DNA from: JAWOGN01 sp046496815
GTDB lineage: Bacteria > Desulfobacterota > DSM-4660 > Desulfatiglandales > Desulfatiglandaceae
Reading direction: 5' to 3'
DNA length: 15,334 bases
Assembly: GCA_046496815.1 (NCBI GenBank)
Contig: JAWOGN010000033.1
Coordinates: forward strand, 1-15,334
A program made the translations under genes and the position numbers. The stretch's first letter is position 1. The number at the start of each line of letters is the position of its first letter. Shown one piece after another: positions 1 to 7,149 of this stretch. The notes beneath the pieces are model-generated. The model was given only the letters and a program-made list of their open reading frames with translations. It was not told where the DNA came from and searched no databases.

Positions 1-407
1 GGGATCGGCATGGCCAGCAGGTCATCGGATTTGTCCAACCGGCTTTCCGCAAAACGCGCGAGGAGTGGTCCCAGATAATCTGAAAGAAACCGTTTGGAGT
101 CATACTTGAATCTGTGAATGGCGGTCATCAGGGCGCCTTCAAAGAGGTAAGGGGCTGTGACGGAATCGAAATACGGCCTTTTCCGGAGGCATGATTCACA
201 CAGATGATCCGTTTCGATGCCGGTGACAAACGGCCTGCCGCATATCGGACAAAGGGGGGAGCGAATCTCACGAAGATCGTAAAAGCAGTCCCGGCAAATC
301 GGGGAGGCGGTGTTTTTGTCGTCCGGATCGTCGTTTCGAACAAAATTTTGACAGATGGGACATCTTGGCGGATATATGATATCAATCAGCCGAACAAACA
401 GGTTCAT
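1..407 (-). CDS. comF: ComF family amidophosphoribosyltransferase-like protein, N-terminal part (cut by window edge)
   Basis: Seen: translation from the ATG at 407 gives about 135 residues beginning MNLFVRLIDIIYPPRCPIC, the usual opening of ComF/GntX-type proteins. Four CxxC-type pairs follow (Cys16/19, 38/41, 53/56, 70/73), forming two zinc-ribbon-like units. After them comes the stretch APYLFEGALMTAIHRFKYDS (about residues 85-104), the family's conserved entry into the phosphoribosyltransferase domain. The PRPP-binding loop lies beyond the window, so catalytic residues cannot be checked. An AAGGA ribosome-binding site sits about a dozen bases before the ATG. Family knowledge: ComF is needed for DNA uptake in competent Bacillus and Haemophilus and acts in the cytoplasm; its exact reaction is unsettled. 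It lies 77 bases downstream of the helicase gene on the same strand, so co-transcription is possible. The longest open frame in this stretch is in another frame and is not the gene. Confidence 0.9.
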   Translation of the reverse strand, partial: MNLFVRLIDIIYPPRCPICQNFVRNDDPDDKNTASPICRDCFYDLREIRSPLCPICGRPFVTGIETDHLCESCLRKRPYFDSVTAPYLFEGALMTAIHRFKYDSKRFLSDYLGPLLARFAESRLDKSDDLLAMPI

Positions 408-484
408 TGCGAGTGTTTTTCCTTGAAGTGATGCCGAGCCGTCACCCCGGAGCAGTGTAAGGCGGTCCTCTCCGGATGCGGCGG

Positions 485-3433
485 TTACGGCATAGTGAGC
501 ATGTCCTTAAGATCCCAATCCACGAGTAATCTTAATCTTTGCCCGGACCGCTTTTCTCTGTAAATCAGCTGCCCATTTTCTACGCCGAACTGGAACAGGT
601 CGCGTGTGACCTCGACATCCTGTCGACAATAATCGGTGAGTTTCTCCATTTCACCCTGCCGAAACCATTCCACGGCTTGGAGCCCGTCGGCCGTCTTCCC
701 ACGGTTCAACGTCTCGGTGGCCAGGTGGTCGAGTCCGAGCCGAAAGCCGAGACGGTTGTGGATATCTTCCAAAATATCGAAGGTGGGGAGCGACTTCAGG
801 TCTCTATGGGTGTAAGCGCCCAATACCCGGTAATCAAATTTCTTTATGTTAAATCCGATAATTAAGTCCGCTTCTTGAAGCAGCGTAAAAAGCTTTTCAA
901 TTTTGTTTTCGGTAAAGGATCGAAAGCGGTTTTTGACAGTGTCGAAAACAACCACGATGGAGACCCTCATGAGGTGGGTGTTTTGCCACCCCCCAACCTC
1001 TTGGGCGGTTTTTCGGGTCTCGAGGTCAAGATAAAGGATCCGGGGGGCCTTTGGTCCCTCCGGATTGGAGAATACTTCAGGAGAACTTGTCGGCTCAATC
1101 TCAGGCTCCTCCGTCGTAAGATCACTCAGGGGGATATATCCCAAAAGAAAATCAAGAATGAGGAGCGCTGCACGCTTGTCAAGGGGTTTGTTCCCGGCCC
1201 CGCATTTGGGAGAATGGATGCATGAGGGGCACCCATCCTCACATGCACAACTTTTCACGTGGTTGCGTGTTTTTTCCAAGAGTTCGAGGATGATCTCGAA
1301 ACCGCGCTGTGCCAGACCCACCCCGCCCGGATACCCGTCATAGATGAAAATGGCACTCTTGCCGATCTGTTCATGGTGCGTATAGCAGATACCCCCGATG
1401 TCATTTCTGTCACAGAGTGCGAACAGGGGGAAAATGCCGATGGTGGCATGCTCGATGGCATGGATCCCTCCCATGAAGTGCAGGCCTTTTGATTCCACGA
1501 AGTGTTTAAGGGCCGGTTCTATTTCCACCCAGAAGCCGATAGTTTCAAAGGTTCGAGGCGGCAGTTCAAGGGGAAAAACGCCCATCAGTTCCTGGCCGGG
1601 CAGAGCCCTTTTCTCGTACCCTGTGATCACTTCGGTGACCTTGAGTTCGCCTTCGCGTACCAGGAACTGTCCCGTTGGCTTGCTTCTGTGGATCTGTATA
1701 ATTTCTGTTTCTTTCTCACTTCGGGCCCGTGTGAAGTACTTCAGCGGCGATTGATGGACCACAATGTCTTTTTTCTCCAGTATCAGCCGGTCTACCAGAT
1801 ATTGGCGTGCGCGGTGAAGGTAGCTCGCGCCCGGGTGGCACTCCTTGAAAGCGCGGGTTCCGTCGACCGTGCCGATGGCCTGCCCGGTCTCTTTTTCAAA
1901 AATCGTGTACGTCTCGCCGGAGGAACGAATATCGACTAAAAGGTGAGGGTTCCGCACGGACGCGAACCATGCGGGTGTCCCGTCTGCGGTTCGATTCAGC
2001 GCACCTGTCTTTTCCAGTTTTTCGAGATGAAACGGCAGGTCCTTTCGCCAGAATTGTTGGTCTGAAAGTGTAAGCGGCTTCTCTGCGGCGGCACACGGCA
2101 GATGGGCCTCCACCACATAGGGGTTGTCGGGATCAAGAACCGCGGCCTCGAAGGATCTTTCAAACAGATCATGTGGGTGCTTCATGAAGTATTGATCCAG
2201 GGCATCCGGCTTGGCGATGAGAACCACCATGGACTCTCGTCCTGAGCGGCCGACTCGGCCGCCTCTTTGCCAGGTGTTGATGATGGTGCCGGGATATCCC
2301 ACCAGCAGGCAGATATCGAGATATCCAATGTCAATGCCCATTTCCAGGGCACTGGTCGATATGACGCCGAGCAAATCCCCGCTCGCCAGTTTTCTCTCGA
2401 TTTGCCTTCTTTCCTCCGGCATGAAACCGGCGCGGTAGGAGCTCACCTTTTCACAAAGATCACGGGATAACCGGGAGACCTGAAGATGGATTAGTTCGGT
2501 GACTTTCCTCGCTTGTGTGAAGGCAATGGTCCGGAAACCTTTCCGGATGCAGTCAACAAAAAGCCTGGCGGCGGAAAAATTGGGACTTGCCTCAGGATTG
2601 AGAAAGAGGTAGTGCTGACCGGCCCGCGGCGCTCCGCATGATTCCACCACTTCAAGGTTTTCTTCGATCAGGCTTTCCCCAAAAGTCTTCGGATTGCTTA
2701 CCGTCGCGGACAGCAGAATGAATGTGGGGTGTGCACCGTGGTGCCGGCACAGCCTCTTTAGGCGACGAAGGATTTGGTTCAGGTGAGATCCGAAAATACC
2801 GCGATAGGTATGGACTTCATCCAAAATAACAAAGGAAAGATTCTTGAGAAGGTTCTCCCAATTGTGATGATGTGCCAGAATGCCCCGGTGGAGCATGTCC
2901 GGATTCGTAAAAAGCATTTGAGGAGGCTGTGTACGGATTTTTTTCCGCCGGTAGGGGCTGGTGTCGCCGTCATAAATCTCGGCCGAGATTTTTTCCGCCT
3001 GAATTCTCTTCAGCCACTTTAAGAGGTTTTTCAATTGGTCCTGCTCAAGTGCCTTCAAGGGAAAAATATACAGGGCCTTTCTATTCACGTCCTTCAGGAG
3101 TTTCTCCAGGACCGCAAGATTGTAAATCAGGCTTTTTCCGCTGGCCGTGGGTGTGGCCACCAATACATTGCTCCCCTGCCTGAGATGTTGAATCGCTTCA
3201 ACCTGATGGGTGTAAAGCCGATGAAGCCCCAGCTGATTCATCGTGCTCAAAATGTCCGGATGGAATTTGAGCATCGGGCCATATTGGGGTTCCTGGGGAG
3301 GCAGATACCTGTGATATACAAAGGCTTCCCGAAATTCCGATCGGGCCTTGATCTCTTCAACATATCGGGGAAGCTTCACCTGTTGACGGCGCTCCTTGAC
3401 TTGGTCAAAGTTTTTTTGTGCGTGTTTCAGCAA
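485..3433 (-). CDS. MrfA-type DEAD/DEAH helicase with zinc-binding DUF1998 region fused to an MrfB-type DnaQ-like exonuclease domain
   Basis: 982 residues. Seen: a superfamily 2 helicase core with Q-motif-like LYTHQ (74-78), Walker A ATPTASGKS (93-101), DEVH box (205-208), SAT (242-244) and motif VI QRGGRVGR (389-396). A region typical of DUF1998 follows with clustered Cys729, 731, 735, 738 and 744, probably a metal site. After an acidic, Pro/Ser-rich linker (about 770-796) comes a ribonuclease H-like domain with DLE (Asp803, Glu805), FNxxxxD (Asn862, Asp867) and YxxxD (Tyr935, Asp939), the DEDDy exonuclease pattern. In Bacillus subtilis the helicase MrfA (YprA) and exonuclease MrfB (YprB) are separate proteins that together repair mitomycin C damage; here they are one chain. 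Inference: a one-polypeptide strand-unwinding and degrading repair enzyme. The start is TTG at 3433, preceded by an in-frame TGA nine bases upstream and no strong ribosome-binding site, so the exact N-terminus is uncertain. Confidence 0.92.
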   Translation of the reverse strand: MLKHAQKNFDQVKERRQQVKLPRYVEEIKARSEFREAFVYHRYLPPQEPQYGPMLKFHPDILSTMNQLGLHRLYTHQVEAIQHLRQGSNVLVATPTASGKSLIYNLAVLEKLLKDVNRKALYIFPLKALEQDQLKNLLKWLKRIQAEKISAEIYDGDTSPYRRKKIRTQPPQMLFTNPDMLHRGILAHHHNWENLLKNLSFVILDEVHTYRGIFGSHLNQILRRLKRLCRHHGAHPTFILLSATVSNPKTFGESLIEENLEVVESCGAPRAGQHYLFLNPEASPNFSAARLFVDCIRKGFRTIAFTQARKVTELIHLQVSRLSRDLCEKVSSYRAGFMPEERRQIERKLASGDLLGVISTSALEMGIDIGYLDICLLVGYPGTIINTWQRGGRVGRSGRESMVVLIAKPDALDQYFMKHPHDLFERSFEAAVLDPDNPYVVEAHLPCAAAEKPLTLSDQQFWRKDLPFHLEKLEKTGALNRTADGTPAWFASVRNPHLLVDIRSSGETYTIFEKETGQAIGTVDGTRAFKECHPGASYLHRARQYLVDRLILEKKDIVVHQSPLKYFTRARSEKETEIIQIHRSKPTGQFLVREGELKVTEVITGYEKRALPGQELMGVFPLELPPRTFETIGFWVEIEPALKHFVESKGLHFMGGIHAIEHATIGIFPLFALCDRNDIGGICYTHHEQIGKSAIFIYDGYPGGVGLAQRGFEIILELLEKTRNHVKSCACEDGCPSCIHSPKCGAGNKPLDKRAALLILDFLLGYIPLSDLTTEEPEIEPTSSPEVFSNPEGPKAPRILYLDLETRKTAQEVGGWQNTHLMRVSIVVVFDTVKNRFRSFTENKIEKLFTLLQEADLIIGFNIKKFDYRVLGAYTHRDLKSLPTFDILEDIHNRLGFRLGLDHLATETLNRGKTADGLQAVEWFRQGEMEKLTDYCRQDVEVTRDLFQFGVENGQLIYREKRSGQRLRLLVDWDLKDMLTMP

Positions 3434-3514
3434 CCGGAATCACCGTATCTTTTTTTCTTAGACATCCAGACAGATTTTTCAAGCGCAGTTAAAACAGCAC
3501 ATATTTTCAGAATT

Positions 3515-3544
3515 TTGGTGACTTATGGACCGGATTCATATAAT
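3515..3544 (+). promoter_or_regulatory. candidate sigma-70 promoter for the CNB-PilZ gene pair
   Basis: A perfect TATAAT lies at 3539-3544, with TTGGTG (three of six matches to the -35 consensus) 18 bases upstream at 3515-3520. It lies 42 bases before the ATG at 3587, inside the 153-base divergent gap between the helicase and the cyclic-nucleotide-binding gene. The -35 element is weak, so an activator or an extended contact may be needed. No comparably good promoter was found for the helicase on the other strand; TTGAAA followed by TAAGAA at 16 bases is the best there. Confidence 0.45.
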
Positions 3545-3586
3545 AATTCCAGCTTTAACAATTGGCAAGCAAAGGAAGCGTTCCCA

Positions 3587-4360
3587 ATGGGAAATGAAAA
3601 AGAGAAAATTCCGCCGATCAAGCATCTCCATTTCAGGAAAGGTGATTTAATCGTCAAGGAAGGCGACTACGGTCTGTCCATTTATAAGATTATTCGGGGG
3701 AAAGTCCGTGTCTACCATGAGTCACAGGGCAAGGAGGTTACGCTGGAAACGCTGGCTCCGGGCGGTGTCATCGGTGAGATGAATTTCCTGGATAGGGCTT
3801 TGGAGGCGCGCTTCGCATCGGCGAGAGCCCTTGAAAACGCAGAAGTCGAGGCATGGCATCCCGCGAGGCTGGCAAAGGAGTATGAGGAAATGCCTCACAT
3901 CATCCGGTACATCGCGGATCAGACCCTCAGGCGTCTGATCCGAATGAACCAGGTTATCGCCAAGCTCACAGCCAAAAGAAAAGCGGAGGAAAGGGAAAAA
4001 CGGAGAGACCCGACCGCGGACAAGCGACATTTCTACCGAAAAGAAGTCCTTATGGAGTGTGTGTACCGACCGATCGACGCTTCACCGGAGTTTCGCTTGG
4101 AAGGGCGGATTCGAGACATCAGCATGACGGGAATGGGTTTGGAAGTCAGGGCGAAGAACGCTCAAAGTGTTCCGCATAATTCCGGGGACAGTTTCTACTT
4201 TGAAACAGTTCTGCCAAACGGCATGGACCTCAAATTTACATCCAGAATCATGTCGGTGGCAAAGGATCGCACACCGGGAAAGCTTTTCCTGGGGATGAAC
4301 CTGGAAGACATGAAAGAGGATGCATGGAAACGGCTGGGCTTTTTTCTAATGCCCACCTAG
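3587..4360 (+). CDS. cyclic-nucleotide-binding domain protein with C-terminal PilZ domain
   Basis: 257 residues from the ATG at 3587, chosen because AAAGGAAG precedes it at good spacing; the frame is open further upstream, but that part only overlaps the helicase gene. Seen: residues 10-110 form a CRP-type cyclic-nucleotide-binding domain with the phosphate-cassette residues Gly63-Glu64 and Arg75-Phe-Ala-Ser78. A basic helical linker (about 112-135, Lys/Arg/Glu-rich) follows, then a PilZ domain (about 137-255) with RxxxR (Arg137, Arg141) and DxSxxG (Asp167, Ser169, Gly172), the two motifs that bind c-di-GMP. There is no helix-turn-helix domain, so it is not a CRP-like transcription factor. 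Inference: a cytoplasmic receptor that could integrate cAMP or cGMP with c-di-GMP and act on a partner protein. The next gene starts 15 bases downstream and encodes another cyclic-nucleotide-binding domain, which suggests an operon. The true ligand of either domain cannot be told from sequence. Confidence 0.88.
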   Translation: MGNEKEKIPPIKHLHFRKGDLIVKEGDYGLSIYKIIRGKVRVYHESQGKEVTLETLAPGGVIGEMNFLDRALEARFASARALENAEVEAWHPARLAKEYEEMPHIIRYIADQTLRRLIRMNQVIAKLTAKRKAEEREKRRDPTADKRHFYRKEVLMECVYRPIDASPEFRLEGRIRDISMTGMGLEVRAKNAQSVPHNSGDSFYFETVLPNGMDLKFTSRIMSVAKDRTPGKLFLGMNLEDMKEDAWKRLGFFLMPT

Positions 4361-4375
4361 GGGAGAGACGAGCGC

Positions 4376-4780
4376 ATGAGTATCGACCAGTTTGTGTATG
4401 GGTATGTGGCCAATGAGGAGACATATCCGGACAAGTCGGTGATTATTGAGGAAGGATCCAAGGGAGATTGGGTGTACGTCATTTTGGAGGGGCGTGCCAA
4501 AGTCAGAAGAAAAACGACAAAGGGCGTTGTGACCCTCGATACACTCAAAGAAGGAGATATATTCGGGGAGATGGTCTTGCTGACGACCGGTCAGGAGTTT
4601 CGAAGCGCAACCGTCATGGCGGAGGGGGCCATCCGATTGGGGGTGCTGGATTCGGAAAGGTTGGTAAAGGATTACGGAACCTTGTCGCCGCAACTGAGAG
4701 CACTCTTCAGATCTTTAATCAGACGACTCAAAGACGCGACCGATACGGTATGCAACATGGTCGTTGAAAGCGCGCAGTGA
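4376..4780 (+). CDS. stand-alone cyclic-nucleotide-binding domain protein
   Basis: 134 residues, essentially one CRP-type beta-barrel plus C-terminal helices. Seen: the start of the barrel at about 18-30, the phosphate-binding cassette IFGEMVLLTTGQEFRSATV with Gly64-Glu65 and Arg76-Ser77-Ala78, close to the canonical FGE...R(S/T)A pattern, and an amphipathic helix at about 104-125. No DNA-binding, kinase or membrane segment is present. GGGGAGAG just before the ATG is the ribosome-binding site, and the gene begins 15 bases after the stop of the CNB-PilZ gene, so the two are probably translated from one message. Inference: a regulatory subunit or adaptor working with the upstream protein, perhaps as a heterodimer. 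The match to canonical nucleotide-binding residues is better here than in the upstream gene. The 3' end faces the ABC-F gene with 24 bases between. Confidence 0.85.
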   Translation: MSIDQFVYGYVANEETYPDKSVIIEEGSKGDWVYVILEGRAKVRRKTTKGVVTLDTLKEGDIFGEMVLLTTGQEFRSATVMAEGAIRLGVLDSERLVKDYGTLSPQLRALFRSLIRRLKDATDTVCNMVVESAQ

Positions 4781-4804
4781 TTCCCTTTCCGGAAGCGATG
4801 TCCC

Positions 4805-6787
4805 TCAAGCGTCCAATTCTTTCTTGGTGTACTCCAGTTGGGTGTGATGTTTTTCCCATCGCAGGAGCAAGTCCCCCAGTTTTTCCTTTACCTCGTTATA
4901 TTCGTTGATCAGTGGGACGCTTTTTTCAGCATTCTTGAAGACGGCCGGATTTGCAAGTTCCCGGCCCAGATCCTTTTGTCTGGACTCCAATTCACCAATT
5001 CTTACCTCTAACTGCTCAAGTTCATCCAAGATGGGTTTCAGAGCGTTGTGCAGCCGTTGCCGTTCTTCCGCCCGTTGCCGCTTTTGTTGCTTACGATTCG
5101 GTTTCTTGATGTGGTTACATTGAAACGGACGGTTACCCACCGTCGACTCCGGCCCCTCGTCAACTTCGATTTCCCTTTCCATCCTGGCCAGATGATCATC
5201 GTACTCGTTCAGATTGCCGGGATACTCCTCGATTTCACCAGCAACAATATCCCAGATTTTGGTGGCCAATCTGTTGATGAAAGATTGGTTGTGGGAGACA
5301 AACAGCAGTGTCCCGCTGTAATCCTGCAGCGCGTCAATGAGTTTCTCTGAAGAAGATATGTCCAGGTGGTTGGTCGGCTCATCCATGACCATGAGGTTCC
5401 CGGGTTTGACGAGGAGCTTTGCCAGCGCAACCCGGGCTTTTTCTCCGCCGGAAAGGATGCCCACGACCTTGTCAACATCATGACCCGAAAAGAGAAAGGC
5501 GCCGCAAACACTCCTCACAAAACCGATGGTTTCGTGGGGGACGCACTGATAGACCTCCTCGATCACCGTCTTGTGAGGGTCGAGCATTTCTGAGTGATGC
5601 TGTGCAAAATAACCCATTTTCACCCCGTGTCCCATGGAAATTTCCCCCGCATCCGGCTCCAGGTCTCCTGCAACCATTTTCAGCAAGGTAGTTTTTCCAC
5701 AGCCATTGGGACCGATAATGGCGACCCTTTCACCTCTCAAAACGTTCAGGTTGAGATTTTCATACAGCACTTTTTCATCAAACCCTTTTGCCAGGCCCTT
5801 GATTGACAGCACCTCTCGCCCGCTCCGGGAGATTTCAGGGAATGAGAAGTTGAGACGCTTCTCTTTGCGCTGCGTTTCCACCAGTTCCAGTTTTTTTATC
5901 AATTTGATCTTGCTCTGTGCCTGTCTCGCCTTGGATGCTTTGGCGCGAAACCTATCGACGAATTTCTGTGCGTCCTTGATTTTTTGTTCTTGATTTCGCG
6001 CCTTTGCCTCCAGAGATTTTCTCCGTTCGTCCCGCGCTTTCAAGTAGAAGTCATAATTGCCATTGTAAATTATCAAGCCTCCCGGTTCAAAACCGACCAC
6101 CCGACGGATTTGCCGGTTTAGAAAGTCCCGGTCATGGGAAACGAGAACCATGGCGCCCTTGAAACCCTGCAAAAACTGCTCGAGCCATCGGACTGAGGGA
6201 ATGTCGAGGTGATTGGTCGGTTCGTCCAAGAGGAGGAGGTCGGGCTTTTGATAGAGCAGGCTTGCCAGCGCGGCTCTCATTTTCCATCCGCCGCTCAGGG
6301 CGGAGACAGGGCGGACAAAGTCGGCGTCTGCAAAGCCTAAGCCGGTAAGTATTTTTTCAGCTTCATGGCGGGGGAACCGGAGTTCAAGATTGCTGATTTT
6401 GTTGTGGATTTCCGCGAGTCTTTCAGCCAATCGGGTCTGCTCGTCATTGCGGACCGCCGCCTTCAGCGCATGTTCCACCGAATGCATCTCATTTTCAAGA
6501 TGCACCCGGCCCGGTATGGCGTCGATGACGGACCGGAGCAGGGGGCCGGACAGACTTTCTTGAACATCCTGCGGCAGATGGCCGATTCGGGTTCCCCGCG
6601 CAATTCTTACCTCCCCACTGTCCGGAGAGATTTCGCCTGTGAAAAGCCTGAGCAGCGTGGTTTTGCCGGAACCATTGGGTCCGACGAGCCCGATTCGATC
6701 TCCCGGGTCTATTTGAAGCCCGATATCTTTGAAAATCTCGTTTTCTACGAAAGTAAGAGAAACCTTGAGTACGGAAACCAATCCCAT
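4805..6787 (-). CDS. ABC-F family ATPase (ribosome-associated, duplicated ABC domains)
   Basis: 660 residues with two ABC ATPase domains on one chain and no membrane segments. Seen: domain 1 has Walker A GPNGSGKT (36-43), signature LSGGW (164-168) and Walker B LLLLDEPTNHLD (Asp188, Glu189). A charged interdomain linker (about 240-320) fits the position of the P-site-tRNA-interacting motif. Domain 2 has GPNGCGKT (359-366), LSGGE (445-449) and LMVMDEPTNHLD (Asp469, Glu470). A Lys/Glu-rich C-terminal extension (about 560-660) is likely coiled coil. Family knowledge: ABC-F proteins bind the ribosomal E site and relieve stalled translation; some protect against antibiotics. The linker plus C-terminal coiled coil resembles Uup/YheS types, but the subgroup cannot be fixed by eye. 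The ATG at 6787 has AAAGG about nine bases upstream. Both catalytic glutamates are intact. It is convergent with the cyclic-nucleotide-binding gene and divergent from the acyl-CoA ligase. Confidence 0.93.
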   Translation of the reverse strand: MGLVSVLKVSLTFVENEIFKDIGLQIDPGDRIGLVGPNGSGKTTLLRLFTGEISPDSGEVRIARGTRIGHLPQDVQESLSGPLLRSVIDAIPGRVHLENEMHSVEHALKAAVRNDEQTRLAERLAEIHNKISNLELRFPRHEAEKILTGLGFADADFVRPVSALSGGWKMRAALASLLYQKPDLLLLDEPTNHLDIPSVRWLEQFLQGFKGAMVLVSHDRDFLNRQIRRVVGFEPGGLIIYNGNYDFYLKARDERRKSLEAKARNQEQKIKDAQKFVDRFRAKASKARQAQSKIKLIKKLELVETQRKEKRLNFSFPEISRSGREVLSIKGLAKGFDEKVLYENLNLNVLRGERVAIIGPNGCGKTTLLKMVAGDLEPDAGEISMGHGVKMGYFAQHHSEMLDPHKTVIEEVYQCVPHETIGFVRSVCGAFLFSGHDVDKVVGILSGGEKARVALAKLLVKPGNLMVMDEPTNHLDISSSEKLIDALQDYSGTLLFVSHNQSFINRLATKIWDIVAGEIEEYPGNLNEYDDHLARMEREIEVDEGPESTVGNRPFQCNHIKKPNRKQQKRQRAEERQRLHNALKPILDELEQLEVRIGELESRQKDLGRELANPAVFKNAEKSVPLINEYNEVKEKLGDLLLRWEKHHTQLEYTKKELDA

Positions 6788-6818
6788 TTCTGACCTTTAC
6801 CATCCACTATTTTTTGGC

Positions 6819-6850
6819 TTTATATATAATGCGGTGCCGGAGCGGTGCAA
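6819..6850 (-). promoter_or_regulatory. candidate sigma-70 promoter for the ABC-F gene
   Basis: On the minus strand TTGCAC (6850-6845, four of six to consensus) is followed by TATATATAAA (6828-6819), allowing -10 hexamers 16 to 18 bases away. It is 32 to 60 bases upstream of the ABC-F start codon. The same AT-rich run contains TATAAT on the plus strand (6825-6830), but without a convincing -35 element. Confidence 0.45.
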
Positions 6851-6948
6851 GACAAAAGACCGACGTCGGAGACTGACGCCTCGCGGGATCAGGGATCAAG
6901 TGGGTGGGGGGGTCTTGTCTTGCTCGCTTAATATTGGTAGCATGCCCC

Positions 6949-7098
6949 CTGGGAGGCTGTCCGAGAAGGGTTGTTTTCCCGGATTTCTGCGTCGGATTGA
7001 AAGTATACGCCACGAAATATGCCCCGATATTCCTGTGGGTATCATTTCCGCCTTTGTTGATTTTGGAAAAAACATCTCAATCTCGGACGACCTCCCAG
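6949..7098. repeat. 150-base imperfect palindrome (MITE-like or structured RNA element)
   Basis: Seen: the 18-base end CTGGGAGGCTGTCCGAGA (6949-6966) is the reverse complement of 7081-7098 at 16 of 18 positions. Inside, on the same centre of symmetry (7023.5), GAAAGTATAC (6999-7008) pairs with 7039-7048 at 8 of 10 positions, and AATAT (7016-7020) pairs with ATATT (7027-7031) around a six-base loop. One common centre for three nested pairings argues against chance and for a single folded unit. It carries no open frame of note. Family knowledge: non-autonomous miniature inverted-repeat elements have this form. Inference: either such an element, or a long hairpin in the 5' leader of the acyl-CoA ligase message, ending 51 bases before the start codon. 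I see no clear target-site duplication. Confidence 0.6.
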
Positions 7099-7149
7099 CA
7101 GGATGGGATTTTTTGCGGAGATTGTGATGCCCGGAGAGGAGGCGCACTT

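Larger units (their letters stand above)
6788..7149. other. 362-base gene-free divergent region
   Basis: This stretch separates the ABC-F start from the acyl-CoA ligase start. It holds the ABC-F promoter candidate near 6819-6850, a G-rich run near 6899-6912, the 150-base imperfect palindrome (6949-7098) and the ribosome-binding site AGGAGG (7137-7142) of the ligase. Short open frames exist on both strands but have no recognisable protein signature, and the one in the ligase frame continues upstream of the chosen start only by chance in my reading. Confidence 0.7.

Noticed and set aside
128..385. 85-codon open frame on the minus strand near the left edge
   Set aside because: The ComF protein with eight paired cysteines occupies another frame of the same strand here.
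447..475. CCGGAG/CTCCGG inverted repeat between the helicase and comF genes
   Set aside because: The loop is 17 bases and no T-tract follows on the minus strand, so a terminator is unlikely.
3035..3586. Upstream extension of the CNB-PilZ reading frame
   Set aside because: The extra 184 codons run antisense to the helicase 5' end, show no domain signature, and the ATG at 3587 has a good ribosome-binding site and the expected family start.
6904..7149. Upstream extension of the acyl-CoA ligase frame
   Set aside because: It crosses the palindrome and lies before a perfect ribosome-binding site at 7137-7142; no relative of the family needs these residues.
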